Shown in pieces: positions 1-8,242 of a DNA stretch of 64,000 nt. The first letter of the stretch is position 1. Every line of letters begins with the position of its first letter. This DNA comes from Neoroseomonas oryzicola (GTDB lineage Bacteria; Pseudomonadota; Alphaproteobacteria; Acetobacterales; Acetobacteraceae): contig NZ_JAAVUP010000001.1 in the NCBI RefSeq assembly GCF_012163135.1, forward strand, positions 1,054,001-1,118,000. The letters are read 5' to 3'. The translations under genes and the position numbers were made by a program. Under the pieces are notes generated by a model. It was not told the DNA's origin. It saw only the letters and a program-made list of their open reading frames with translations, and searched no databases.

Positions 1-902
1 CCGGCAGCAGCGCAGGGGACGCCAGCACGCTCCGTGAATACCTGATCTCGCACGATGCCGTGATGGCGCTGCAGGACCGGCTCGACGTCATCTCCATGTG
101 GCAGCGACCCGAGGCCGACTACGTCGCGCGCCTGCACGACACCGAGCCGGAGCGCTTGACCAAGTACTTCAACTCCATGGTCTCGGCCTCGCTCGACGGC
201 TCGACCGGCGTGCTCACGTTGCGCGTGCGCAGCTTCCGCCCGGAGGATTCCAAGGCGATCGCCGAAGCCCTCCTCACCCAGGCCGAGGATCTCGTGAACC
301 GCCTGTCCGAACGCCAGCGCAGCGACCAGCTCCGCATGGCGCGGGAGGAAGTCGCGATCGCCGAACGGCGCGTGGCCGACAGCCGCGAGGCGCTCGCCAG
401 GTTCCGCGAACAGCAGCGCGACCTCGACAGCCAGGGAACGGCCAACGCCTCGCAGCAGCAGATCTCGGCCATGGAAGGCGCGCTGACGGCCGCGCGCGCG
501 GAACTGCGGGAGCGTTCGGCCTTCATGCGCCCCGACAACCCGGCGCTCCAGAGCACCCGCAACCGGATCGAGGCGCTCGAACGCCAGATCGAGGCCGAGC
601 GGCTGCGCCGGACCGGGGGCGACGGCACGCTGGTCCACCAACTCGCCGCCTATGACCGCCTGATGCTGGAACGCGAATTCGCCGACCGTCAGCTCGCCTC
701 CGCGACAACGAGCCTCGAGACGGCGCGGATGGACGCCCAGCGCCAGCAGGTCTTCGTCGCCCGCGTGGTCGAACCCAACCTCGCCGTCTATCCTCTCTAT
801 CCCCGGAAGCTCATCGGTGTCGGCAGTGTGTTCCTCGGACTTACGGTTGCCTTCGGTATCGCCTGGCTCCTCGTCGCCAGCATGCGTGACCATGCGGTCT
901 GA
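1..902 (+). CDS. Capsule/exopolysaccharide export inner-membrane protein, KpsE/CtrB/BexC type (5' truncated)
   Basis: The reading frame is already open at the window edge (in frame from base 3), so the N-terminus, which in this family holds the first membrane helix, is missing. What remains is about 300 residues. It has a long Glu/Arg/Gln-rich coiled-coil stretch (roughly translated bases 290-620, with runs such as AREEVAIAERRVADSREAL), then a single C-terminal membrane helix (LIGVGSVFLGLTVAFGIAWL) and a short basic tail. This two-helix, periplasmic coiled-coil layout is that of the polysaccharide co-polymerase family that spans the periplasm between an ABC transporter and an outer-membrane export channel. 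The following gene encodes that channel and its start lies inside this gene (11-base overlap), which supports the call. I cannot tell which polysaccharide is exported; the ABC subunits presumably lie upstream, outside the window. Confidence 0.82.
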   Translation, partial: GSSAGDASTLREYLISHDAVMALQDRLDVISMWQRPEADYVARLHDTEPERLTKYFNSMVSASLDGSTGVLTLRVRSFRPEDSKAIAEALLTQAEDLVNRLSERQRSDQLRMAREEVAIAERRVADSREALARFREQQRDLDSQGTANASQQQISAMEGALTAARAELRERSAFMRPDNPALQSTRNRIEALERQIEAERLRRTGGDGTLVHQLAAYDRLMLEREFADRQLASATTSLETARMDAQRQQVFVARVVEPNLAVYPLYPRKLIGVGSVFLGLTVAFGIAWLLVASMRDHAV

Positions 903-2736
903 CGGCCGCCGCCTTGGCGCGGGGCTGCTGGCTGCGCTGTTCGCGATCGCCTTTGCGGGGGACGTCGCCGCCCAGGGCCAGACCCGGCTGCCCACCGGCA
1001 TCGGCGGGGTGCCGGCCGTGCTGCCGGGGATGCCGAACCTTCTGTCGCGACTGCCCGCCCCGCAGGACGGCGCCGGCGCGGCGCCGAGCGACCAGGCCGC
1101 GCAACCGCCGCCGGTCTTCGACCGCCGTAGCCTCGCGGACATCCCCGGCCAGTCCCGCGGGACGGAGCGCATCGGCAGCCCGACCCAGGCCGAAGGCGGC
1201 CCGACCCTCGTTGCCCCGCTCGGCGACCAGGGGCGCATCACCGGCCCGGCCACGGCCGTCTTCGGCGCCTCGCTCTTCACCGGCGCCGCGCAATCCTCCT
1301 CGGACGCGCCGAACCCGAACTACGTGCTGCAGCCCGGCGACCGCGTCTCGGTCCGCGCGTGGGGTGCCGTCGATTCCGAACTGATGGGCGTGATCGACCC
1401 GGCGGGGAACCTGTTCCTGCCCAATATCGGCCCGATCCGCGTCGCCGGCACGCGCGTGGGCGACCTGCAGGCCGTCGTCGAGGGCGAGATCCGCAAGGTC
1501 TACACCTCCCAGGTGCAGGTCTATGCGACGGTGCTCTCGACCCAGCGCATCGGCGTCTTCGTCACGGGCTTCGTGCGCTCGCCCGGCCGCTTTGCCGGCG
1601 TCGCCTCGGACAGCATCCTCGACTTCCTGGTCCGCGCCGGCGGCATCGACCCCGGCCGCGGCTCCTTCCGCGAGATCGCCGTCAACCGCGGCGGCACTAC
1701 GATCGCCCGCGTCGACCTCTACCGCTTCCTGCTCGAGGGACAGCTGCCCATCCTGCGCCTGCAGGAAGGCGACACCATCGTCGTCGCCCGCCAGCGGGCG
1801 ATGGTGGGCGCCGACGGCGCCGTCCGGAACAACTACCTGTTCGAGAGCACGGCGCGCGCCAACCTCACGGGCCGCGAGCTCATCGAGCTGACGCGCCCGC
1901 TGCCTGCCGCCACCAACGCCGTCATCCGCGGCGTGCGCAACGCGCAGCCCTTCTCGCGCTACATGTCGATCGGCGAGCTGGCGCAGCAGACCCTGCTCGA
2001 CCAGGACACCGTCACCTTCGTCGCCGACGTCGCGGCGCGCACCGTGCGCGTCTCGGTCGAGGGCAGCCGCCTGTATCCCTCGGTGCTGGTCGCCGACCGC
2101 GACATCAACCTCTGCCAGGCCCTCGACCACATCGCGGTCGATCCGCAGCTCGCGAACACCGACGGCGTCTTCGTGCTGCGCCCCTCCCTCGCCCTTCGCC
2201 AGAAGCGCGCGATCGACGACGCGCTCGACCGGCTCGAGCGGCAGTTGTTCCTCGCCCCCTCGGCAACCACGCGCATCGCCGAATCCCGCACGGCCGAGGC
2301 CGCGCTGATCACCCAGTACATCAGCCGCGCCCGCCGGGTGCAGCCCGAAGGCACGCTGGTGGTGATGGGCAATGACGGCACCTGCGCCCCGCTGCGGCTC
2401 GAGACCGGGGACGTCATCGTCATCCCCGAGCGCTCGCAGACCGTCATGGTCCAGGGCGAGGTCAACGCGCCCCAGGCCGTGGTGTGGCGCGAGGGCTGGT
2501 CGATCGACCAGTACCTCGAGGCCGCCGGCGGACTCTCTCCGCGTGGCAACCGCTCGACGCTGATGATCCGCCGCCCCTCGGGCTTCGCGCAGCTCAGCCC
2601 AAGCCAGCCGCCGCGGCCAGGCGACGAGCTGATCGCCCTGCCCTACCTCGACCCCAAGTACTGGCAGCTCGGCACCGATCTCGTGACCGCGCTGTTCCAG
2701 GTCGCCCTCGCCGCGCGCGTCTTCATCAACAACTAG
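892..2736 (+). CDS. Polysaccharide export outer-membrane protein, Wza/KpsD-like with SLBB domains
   Basis: 614 residues. The ATG at 892 overlaps the end of the preceding gene and opens directly into a signal peptide (basic MRSDGRR, hydrophobic GAGLLAALFAIAFAG, cleavage near VAAQ), so I prefer it to the longer in-frame opening at 817. No lipobox Cys is obvious. After a Pro/Gln-rich stretch comes the Poly_export domain (about residues 142-209, with LQPGDRVSVRAWG), an SLBB domain (about 221-300, VTGFVRSPGRF), a second SLBB-like block near 384 (VEGSRLYPS) and a third near 518 (VQGEVNAPQAVVW), ending in a hydrophobic or amphipathic helix (ALFQVALAARVFI). This matches outer-membrane channels for capsule or exopolysaccharide, probably working with the KpsE-like protein before it. 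KpsD-type and Wza-type proteins cannot be separated by eye here. Confidence 0.85.
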   Translation: MRSDGRRLGAGLLAALFAIAFAGDVAAQGQTRLPTGIGGVPAVLPGMPNLLSRLPAPQDGAGAAPSDQAAQPPPVFDRRSLADIPGQSRGTERIGSPTQAEGGPTLVAPLGDQGRITGPATAVFGASLFTGAAQSSSDAPNPNYVLQPGDRVSVRAWGAVDSELMGVIDPAGNLFLPNIGPIRVAGTRVGDLQAVVEGEIRKVYTSQVQVYATVLSTQRIGVFVTGFVRSPGRFAGVASDSILDFLVRAGGIDPGRGSFREIAVNRGGTTIARVDLYRFLLEGQLPILRLQEGDTIVVARQRAMVGADGAVRNNYLFESTARANLTGRELIELTRPLPAATNAVIRGVRNAQPFSRYMSIGELAQQTLLDQDTVTFVADVAARTVRVSVEGSRLYPSVLVADRDINLCQALDHIAVDPQLANTDGVFVLRPSLALRQKRAIDDALDRLERQLFLAPSATTRIAESRTAEAALITQYISRARRVQPEGTLVVMGNDGTCAPLRLETGDVIVIPERSQTVMVQGEVNAPQAVVWREGWSIDQYLEAAGGLSPRGNRSTLMIRRPSGFAQLSPSQPPRPGDELIALPYLDPKYWQLGTDLVTALFQVALAARVFINN

Positions 2737-2741
2737 CGGCC

Positions 2742-3485
2742 ATGCGCTTTGCCGTCCTCGCCGACGTCCACGCCAACCTGGAGGCCTTCCGGGCCTGCCT
2801 GGACCATGCGAGGGCGCGCGGGGCGGACCGCATCGTGCTGCTCGGCGACCTGGTGGGCTACGGCGCCGATCCTGGCGCGGTGCTCGACCTTGCCATGGAG
2901 GAGATGGGGCGCGGCGGCCTCGCCCTGCTCGGCAACCATGACGAGGCCGCGATCGGCACCGGCGCGACCGGCATGAACGATTCCGCCGCGGCCGCCATCT
3001 CCTGGACTCGCGCCAAGCTGAGCGAGACGCATCGCCGCTTCCTCGGCGGCCTGCCGCTGACGATCGAGGAGGAAGGCTGCCTCTTCGTCCATGCCGATCC
3101 CTCGGCGCCGGCCAAGTGGCGCTACGTGACGGATTCCGAGAGTGCCAACCGCAGCCTGCAGGCGACGACGGCGCATGCGACGATCTGCGGCCATGTCCAC
3201 CGCCCGGCGCTCTACAGCCTTGGCGACACCGGCAAGCTGATCGCCTTCCGCCCGGTCGAGGATGCGCCCGTGCCGCTGACGCGCGGGCGGCGCTGGCTTG
3301 GCGTGCTCGGCGCCGTCGGGCAGCCGCGGGATGGCAATCCCGCCGCCTGCTACGCCATCATCGACACGCATCCGATGCAGGTGACCTGGCTGCGTGTGCC
3401 CTACGACGTCGCCACCGCCGCAGCGAAGATCCGCGTCGCGGGCCTGCCGCCCGGCCTCGCCGAGCGGCTCTTCGTCGGTCGCTGA
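2742..3485 (+). CDS. Calcineurin-like metallophosphoesterase
   Basis: 247 residues, ATG five bases after the export-channel stop. The metallophosphoesterase signature is complete: LADVHANLEA at the N-terminus, GDLVGYG near residue 35, GNHDEA near 64 and CGHVHRP near 150. It belongs to the YfcE/MJ0936-like group of dimetal phosphoesterases, whose members act on phosphodiesters or phosphomonoesters; the substrate cannot be read from sequence. No signal peptide or membrane helix is seen, so it is cytosolic. It sits in the same transcriptional run as the polysaccharide export genes and just 17 bases before a protein kinase. That suggests, as inference only, a signalling or phosphate-metabolism role tied to envelope polysaccharide export. 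A protein phosphatase role opposite the neighbouring kinase is possible but unproven. Confidence 0.85.
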   Translation: MRFAVLADVHANLEAFRACLDHARARGADRIVLLGDLVGYGADPGAVLDLAMEEMGRGGLALLGNHDEAAIGTGATGMNDSAAAAISWTRAKLSETHRRFLGGLPLTIEEEGCLFVHADPSAPAKWRYVTDSESANRSLQATTAHATICGHVHRPALYSLGDTGKLIAFRPVEDAPVPLTRGRRWLGVLGAVGQPRDGNPAACYAIIDTHPMQVTWLRVPYDVATAAAKIRVAGLPPGLAERLFVGR

Positions 3486-3502
3486 CCGGCGAGGCCCGGC
3501 CG

Positions 3503-4879
3503 ATGACGCGCGAGGTCGGCGGCTTCACGGTCCACGAAGTCCTGCACGAGGGCGGCATGGCGGTGCTGTACCGCGTGACCCACCCCGACCACGACCTGCC
3601 CATGCTGATGAAGGTGCCTCGGCTGCGCGAGGGCGAGGATCCGGCCGCGATCGTCTCCTTCGAGATGGAGCAGATGATCATGCCGCGCCTTGCCGGCGTG
3701 CATGTGCCCCGCTTCATCGCCCTCGGCGGCTTCGAGGCCGATCCCTTCATCGTCATGGAGCGCGTTCCCGGGCCCGCCCTCTCGATCCGGCTGCGCGACG
3801 TGCCGCTGCCGGCGGAGGAGGTCGCACGCATCGGCGCGGCGGTCGCCGATGCGCTCGACGCCCTGCATCACCAGCACGTCGTCCATCTCGACGTGAAGCC
3901 GGCCAACATCATCTTCCGCGAGACCGGCGAGGCGGTGATGGTCGATTACGGCCTCGCGCACCACGAACGCCTGCCGGACCTGATGGCGGAGGAGTTCCGC
4001 CTGCCCTACGGCACCGTGCCCTACATGGCGCCGGAGCAGGCGCTGGGCATCCGCAACGACCCGCGCAGCGACATCTTCTCGCTTGGCGCGCTGATGTACC
4101 AGCTGGCGACCGCCGACCTGCCCTTCGGGGAACCGCAGCACCTCAGCGGGGTGAAGCGCCGGCTTTGGAGGGACCCGGTGCCGCCGCGGCGCCGCCGGTC
4201 GAACATCCCGCCCTGGCTGCAGGAGGTGATCCTCCGCTGCCTCGAGGTGCAGCCCGATGCGCGCTACCCGACTGCGGCGCAACTCGCCTTCGAACTGCGG
4301 AACCCCAGCCAGATCGCGCTGACCGAACGGGCGGAGAAGACGCGCCGCGACGGCTTCCTGACCGTGCTGCGCCGGCGCCTGCGCCGCGACGCCATCCAGC
4401 CGCGCGCCTTCGCCACCGCCCGCCAGGTCCAGTCCGCGCCGATCGTCGCCATCGCGCTCGACTTCACCCAGATGACCGAGGACCTCGCCGCGGCGCTGCG
4501 CAACCAGGCCTACAAGATGCTCGCCAGCCGTCCGGGCGCGCGGCTTGCCTGCCTGAACGTCCTCAAGACGACGCTCCTGTCGATCGACAGCACGCTCGAC
4601 GACCAGGGGCGCAACCGGCACGTGCAGCGGCTGGTGGAACTGCAGCACTGGGCCCGGCCGCTCGGCATCGCGGAAGGGCGGGCGACCTTCCACGTCCTGG
4701 AAGGCAGCGACGTCGCCGACGCCATCATCGACTATGCGCGGTCGAACCGCGTCGACCATGTGGTGCTCGGCGCCCGGGAAAGCAGCCTGACGCGACGGCT
4801 GCTCGGCAGCGTCTCGGGCCGCGTCGCGGCCGAGGCGCCCTGCAGCGTCACGGTCGTGCGGTCCCGCCGCACGGATTGA
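3503..4879 (+). CDS. Serine/threonine protein kinase fused to a universal stress protein (UspA) domain
   Basis: 458 residues from the ATG at 3503. Residues 7-265 form an Hanks-type kinase domain: glycine loop region HEGGMAVLYRV, beta-3 lysine K37 (MLMKVPR), catalytic loop HLDVKPAN (128-135), metal-binding DYG (148-150) and APE (176-178). The usual HRD is HLD and DFG is DYG. Loss of the Arg before the catalytic Asp is typical of kinases not controlled by activation-loop phosphorylation; the catalytic Asp, Lys and Asn are kept, so activity is expected. A basic linker (RRRLRRD) leads to a UspA domain (about 313-454) ending in the usual GARESS...LLGSVSGRVAAEAPCSVTVV pattern. No transmembrane helix or sensor domain is present, so the kinase is cytosolic. 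Kinase-Usp fusions are known; the placement beside capsule export genes is the notable part. Confidence 0.88.
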   Translation: MTREVGGFTVHEVLHEGGMAVLYRVTHPDHDLPMLMKVPRLREGEDPAAIVSFEMEQMIMPRLAGVHVPRFIALGGFEADPFIVMERVPGPALSIRLRDVPLPAEEVARIGAAVADALDALHHQHVVHLDVKPANIIFRETGEAVMVDYGLAHHERLPDLMAEEFRLPYGTVPYMAPEQALGIRNDPRSDIFSLGALMYQLATADLPFGEPQHLSGVKRRLWRDPVPPRRRRSNIPPWLQEVILRCLEVQPDARYPTAAQLAFELRNPSQIALTERAEKTRRDGFLTVLRRRLRRDAIQPRAFATARQVQSAPIVAIALDFTQMTEDLAAALRNQAYKMLASRPGARLACLNVLKTTLLSIDSTLDDQGRNRHVQRLVELQHWARPLGIAEGRATFHVLEGSDVADAIIDYARSNRVDHVVLGARESSLTRRLLGSVSGRVAAEAPCSVTVVRSRRTD

Positions 4880-4967
4880 GCGCGGCGCTTGATCGCCGGG
4901 CCGCTTCGGGTCCAAATCGTTGCCGCAACGGCATGCCGGACCCGCCGCTGCCGCCAAGGATTGCCGG

Positions 4968-5921
4968 ATGACGTCGCTGCGCGGCCTGGACCTGAACCTG
5001 CTCCTCGTCTTCGAGGCGCTGCACGAGACGCGCTCGGTCTCCCGCGCCGGGCAGCGGCTCGGCCTGAGCCAGTCGGCGACCAGCCACGCCCTCGCCCGGC
5101 TGCGCGAGGCCTGCCGCGACGAATTGTTCCTCCGCGCCCCGATCGGCATGACCCCGACGCCGGTCGCCAACCGCATCTTTCCCGACATCCACCAGGCGCT
5201 GGACGCCCTGCGCCATTCGGTCGAGGAAGCCCGCGGCTTCGATCCCACGACCAGCACGCGGCGCTTCGAGATCGCGATCCCACATCCCCTCGGCCCCGCC
5301 TTCGCGCTGCGAATTCGCGACGCCGCCCGCGCCGTGGCGCCCGGCGTCGCGCTGCGCTTCGACACCCGCACCCTGGCCGACGACGCCCCGGCGCTGATGC
5401 GCGAAGGGCTGCTCGACTGCGCCGTGGACTGGATCCCGGCGGAGGACGACCGCTTCGTGAACCGCCGCCTGTTCGACGACAGCCTGGTGATCGCCGCACG
5501 GGAAGGGCATCCGCGCGCGCGCCCCGGCATGGGTTGGCGGGACCTCGCGCAGGAGGAATTCGTCCGCTGCCATCGCCGCGCGCCCGAACGCCGGCCCAGG
5601 GCGCTGTCGGGCAAGCTGTGGGAGCTGATGGCCGAGAGCCGCCTCACGGTCAGCGAATACCTCGAGGTCCCCTTCGTGATCGGGCGCACCGACTACCTGG
5701 GCGTGCTGCCGAAAAGCATGGCGCGGATCGCGGAGGAGCAGTTCCGCATGATCATCGTGCCGGTGCCCGGCCCGGCGATCCGCATCCCGATCTGGATCGT
5801 CTGGCACGAAGGGCGGCGGCGCGACGCGGGCCACACCTGGCTGCGGGCGCTGGTCCACCGCGAGATGCAGGCGGCGGCGGTGGAGGCCGGGCTGCTGACG
5901 GAGGCGACGTCGCCGAAGTAG
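4968..5921 (+). CDS. LysR-family transcriptional regulator
   Basis: 317 residues. The ATG at 4968 begins MTSLRGLDLNLLLVFEAL, the usual LysR opening, so an in-frame TTG at 4920 was not used. An N-terminal winged helix-turn-helix (SVSRAGQRLGLSQSATSHALARLRE) is followed by a substrate-binding domain with two lobes. The best resemblance by eye is to NodD/LinR/PcpR-type regulators (RLREACRDELFLRAPIGMTPT). LysR proteins bind DNA as tetramers and respond to a small co-inducer; the ligand is unknown. No divergent target gene is adjacent: the kinase lies upstream in the same direction and prfC converges from downstream, so its regulon is not evident. A GC-rich imperfect inverted repeat (5924-5943) sits between it and prfC. 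Confidence 0.88.
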   Translation: MTSLRGLDLNLLLVFEALHETRSVSRAGQRLGLSQSATSHALARLREACRDELFLRAPIGMTPTPVANRIFPDIHQALDALRHSVEEARGFDPTTSTRRFEIAIPHPLGPAFALRIRDAARAVAPGVALRFDTRTLADDAPALMREGLLDCAVDWIPAEDDRFVNRRLFDDSLVIAAREGHPRARPGMGWRDLAQEEFVRCHRRAPERRPRALSGKLWELMAESRLTVSEYLEVPFVIGRTDYLGVLPKSMARIAEEQFRMIIVPVPGPAIRIPIWIVWHEGRRRDAGHTWLRALVHREMQAAAVEAGLLTEATSPK

Positions 5922-5946
5922 GCGGAGGGGGCGGCGTCCCTCCCGG

Positions 5947-7551
5947 TCAGGCCGCCGCGAGTCCGTGCTGCTCGCGCACCGGCAGGAAGCGGATCATCGG
6001 GAATTCCTCCTCCGCGCGCCGGCGGCGCCAGTCGGAGGTGAAGAAGGCCACCTGCTCGTCGTCATGGTCCTGCGCCATGTCCATCTTGTTGGCAGCGGCG
6101 AAGCGTTCGATGGCGCCGCGATCCTCGGACGCCATCCAGCGCATCGTGGTCCAGGGCGCTGCCTCGAACGACGCGGGCACGCTGTATTCCACGCGCAGCC
6201 GGGACTGCAGCACGTCGAGCTGCAGCAGGCCCACCACGCCGACGATCGGCTGCGACCCGTCGAGCGGCCGGAACAGCTGCACGACGCCTTCATCCGCCAG
6301 CTCGTCCAGCGCCTTGCGCAGCTTCTTCGCCAGCATCGGGTCGTCGAGCCGCACGCGGCGCAGATGCTCCGGCGCGAAGGAGGGCACGCCCTGGAAGTTC
6401 AGCGGATCGCCCTCGGTCAGCGTGTCGCCGATGCGGATGCCGCCATGCGTCGCGATGCCGACGACGTCGCCGGGCCAGGCCTCCTCGGCCACCTGGCGGT
6501 CCTTGGCGAAGAAGAACAGCGGCGCGTTGACCGGCACCAGCTTGCCGGTGCGGACCTGGCGCAGGCGCATCCCCTTCTCGAGCCGGCCGGAGCAGATGCG
6601 CAAGAAGGCGACGCGGTCGCGGTGCTGCGGGTCCATGTTCGCCTGGATCTTGAAGACGAAGCCCGACAGCTTCGGCTCCTCCGGCCGCACGGTGCGCACA
6701 TCCGCCGGGCGCGCGCGCGGCGGCGGGGCGAAGCGCGCGAGGCCTTCGAGCAGATGCGCCACGCCGAAGTCGCGCAGCGCCGATCCGAAATAGACGGGCG
6801 TCAGCGAGCCCTCGAGGAACTTCGCCAGGTCGAATTCCGCGCAGGCGCCGGATGCGAGTTCCGCCTGCTCGCGCAGCGTCGCGGCACGGTCGCCGGGCAC
6901 CCGCGCCTCGATGGTCGGATCGTCGAGGCCGGTGAGCGGGATGATCTCGTCGCTGTCCACCATGCGCAGGGACGGATGCAGGATGTCGTAGACCCCGCGC
7001 AGATCCGCCCCCTGCCCCACCGGCCAGGCGACGGGGCTGGCTTCGAGCGCGAGCGTCTTCTCGATCTCGTCGAGCAGGTCGAAGGGGTCGCGCCCCTCGC
7101 GGTCCATCTTGTTGACGAAGGTGATGATCGGGATGTCGCGCAGGCGGCACACCTCGAACAGCTTGCGGGTCTGGCTCTCGATGCCCTTCGCGGCGTCGAG
7201 CACCATCACCGCCGCGTCGACGGCCGTGAGCGTGCGGTAGGTGTCCTCGGAAAAGTCCTCGTGGCCCGGCGTGTCGAGCAGGTTGAAGACCGTCCCGTCC
7301 TTTTCGAAGGTCATGACCGAGGTGGCGACCGAGATGCCGCGCTCCTGCTCGATCTTCATCCAGTCCGAGCGCGTGCGCCGCGCATTGCCCTTGGCGCGCA
7401 CCTGGCCCGCGAGCTGGATCGCCCCGCCCTTGAGCAGGAGTTTCTCCGTCAGCGTGGTCTTGCCGGCGTCGGGGTGGGCGATGATGGCGAAGGAGCGGCG
7501 CCGCGCGGCTTCCGCAGCCACGCGGGGGTCCGCGTTCAGGGGCATGTCCAT
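5947..7551 (-). CDS. prfC: Peptide chain release factor 3
   Basis: 534 residues, the usual RF3 length. The GTPase domain shows G1 AHPDAGKTTL, G3 DTPGHEDF and G4 NKMDREGRDP, and the class-specific opening RRRSFAIIAHPDAGKT separates it from EF-G. Domains II and III follow, including DPQHRDRVAFLRICSG and VGVVGLLQLDVLQSRL, both characteristic of RF3. The protein is a cytosolic GTPase that removes RF1/RF2 from the ribosome after peptide release. It stands alone on the minus strand, divergent from the repeat-protein gene at 7711 with about 160 bases between the starts, which must hold both promoters. Confidence 0.95.
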   Translation of the reverse strand: MDMPLNADPRVAAEAARRRSFAIIAHPDAGKTTLTEKLLLKGGAIQLAGQVRAKGNARRTRSDWMKIEQERGISVATSVMTFEKDGTVFNLLDTPGHEDFSEDTYRTLTAVDAAVMVLDAAKGIESQTRKLFEVCRLRDIPIITFVNKMDREGRDPFDLLDEIEKTLALEASPVAWPVGQGADLRGVYDILHPSLRMVDSDEIIPLTGLDDPTIEARVPGDRAATLREQAELASGACAEFDLAKFLEGSLTPVYFGSALRDFGVAHLLEGLARFAPPPRARPADVRTVRPEEPKLSGFVFKIQANMDPQHRDRVAFLRICSGRLEKGMRLRQVRTGKLVPVNAPLFFFAKDRQVAEEAWPGDVVGIATHGGIRIGDTLTEGDPLNFQGVPSFAPEHLRRVRLDDPMLAKKLRKALDELADEGVVQLFRPLDGSQPIVGVVGLLQLDVLQSRLRVEYSVPASFEAAPWTTMRWMASEDRGAIERFAAANKMDMAQDHDDEQVAFFTSDWRRRRAEEEFPMIRFLPVREQHGLAAA

Positions 7552-7710
7552 GGTGGGCGGACCCTAGTCGAAATTGGCCGCGCGGGGAATCGCGGCGGCG
7601 GGCCGCCGGATCATGACCGTATTGCAATGCGGGCGGTGCTTGCGGCGATTCGGCCCGGGCCTCCATAACCGGCAGCGCAACCAAACATGTGCCCGAGGGG
7701 AAGGCCCGCC

Positions 7711-8238
7711 ATGTCCGACGAGACGCCCGACAAGCCGAAGCGGCTCGGTCGCCGCCTGCTGATCGTCAGCGCGCCGGCCGCCGGCGCGGTGGCCGTCGCC
7801 GCCCCGGCCGAGGCGCAGTCCGGCCGCAGCGATTCCGACCCCAACGACGCGCCGGGCCGCGGCCGCAGCGGCCTGACCGATTCCGACCCGAATGACGGGC
7901 CCGGGCGCGGGCGTGGGGCGCGCGGCGGCACCGGCGTCACGGATGCCGACCCCTCCGACGGCCCGGGCCGTGGGCGCGGGCGCCCGCCGTCGGGCGTCAC
8001 GGATTCGGATCCCTCCGATGGTCCGGGCCGGGGCCGGGGCCGCGCCTCCTCGGGCGTGACCGATTCGGATCCCTCGGACGGCCCGGGGCGGGGGCGCGGC
8101 CGGCCGCCCTCGGGCGTCACGGATTCGGATCCCTCGGACGGGCCCGGCCGCGGGCGCGGGCGCCCGCCCTCGGGGCTGACCGACGCCGATCCCTCCGACG
8201 GGCCGGGCCGCGGGCGCGGCGCGACCGGGCGGAAGTAG
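7711..8238 (+). CDS. Exported low-complexity protein with seven Asp/Gly/Arg repeats (unknown function)
   Basis: 175 residues; the ATG at 7711 has a purine-rich ribosome site (GAGGGGAAGG) and begins MSDETPDKPKRLGRRLLIV. A basic segment with twin Arg precedes a hydrophobic Ala/Val stretch ending APAEAQ, which looks like a signal peptide, possibly Tat-type although the motif is imperfect. The rest is seven copies of a 20-residue unit with core TDSDPSDGPGRGRG and spacer RPPSG or similar; the first two copies carry N for S (DPNDGPG). Each core places Asp at alternating positions (D-x-D-P-x-D-G), reminiscent of calcium-binding loops, followed by an Arg/Gly tail. I do not recognise the family and assign no function. 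Repeat copies differ in codons, so the array is not a very recent duplication. The stop lies 4 bases from the convergent MFS gene stop. Confidence 0.7.
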   Translation: MSDETPDKPKRLGRRLLIVSAPAAGAVAVAAPAEAQSGRSDSDPNDAPGRGRSGLTDSDPNDGPGRGRGARGGTGVTDADPSDGPGRGRGRPPSGVTDSDPSDGPGRGRGRASSGVTDSDPSDGPGRGRGRPPSGVTDSDPSDGPGRGRGRPPSGLTDADPSDGPGRGRGATGRK

Positions 8239-8242
8239 TGCC

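Noticed and set aside
817..891. N-terminal extension of the export-channel gene with the peptide CSSDL, which resembles translated sequencing adapter
   Set aside because: The bases here (TGTTCCTCGGACTTACGG) do not match adapter sequence, and the segment is part of the preceding gene in another frame. The ATG at 892 gives a proper signal peptide.
7711..8238. Regular repeats at 20-codon spacing, considered as a CRISPR array
   Set aside because: The units are in one open frame with a signal peptide, codon-level variation and no unique spacers.
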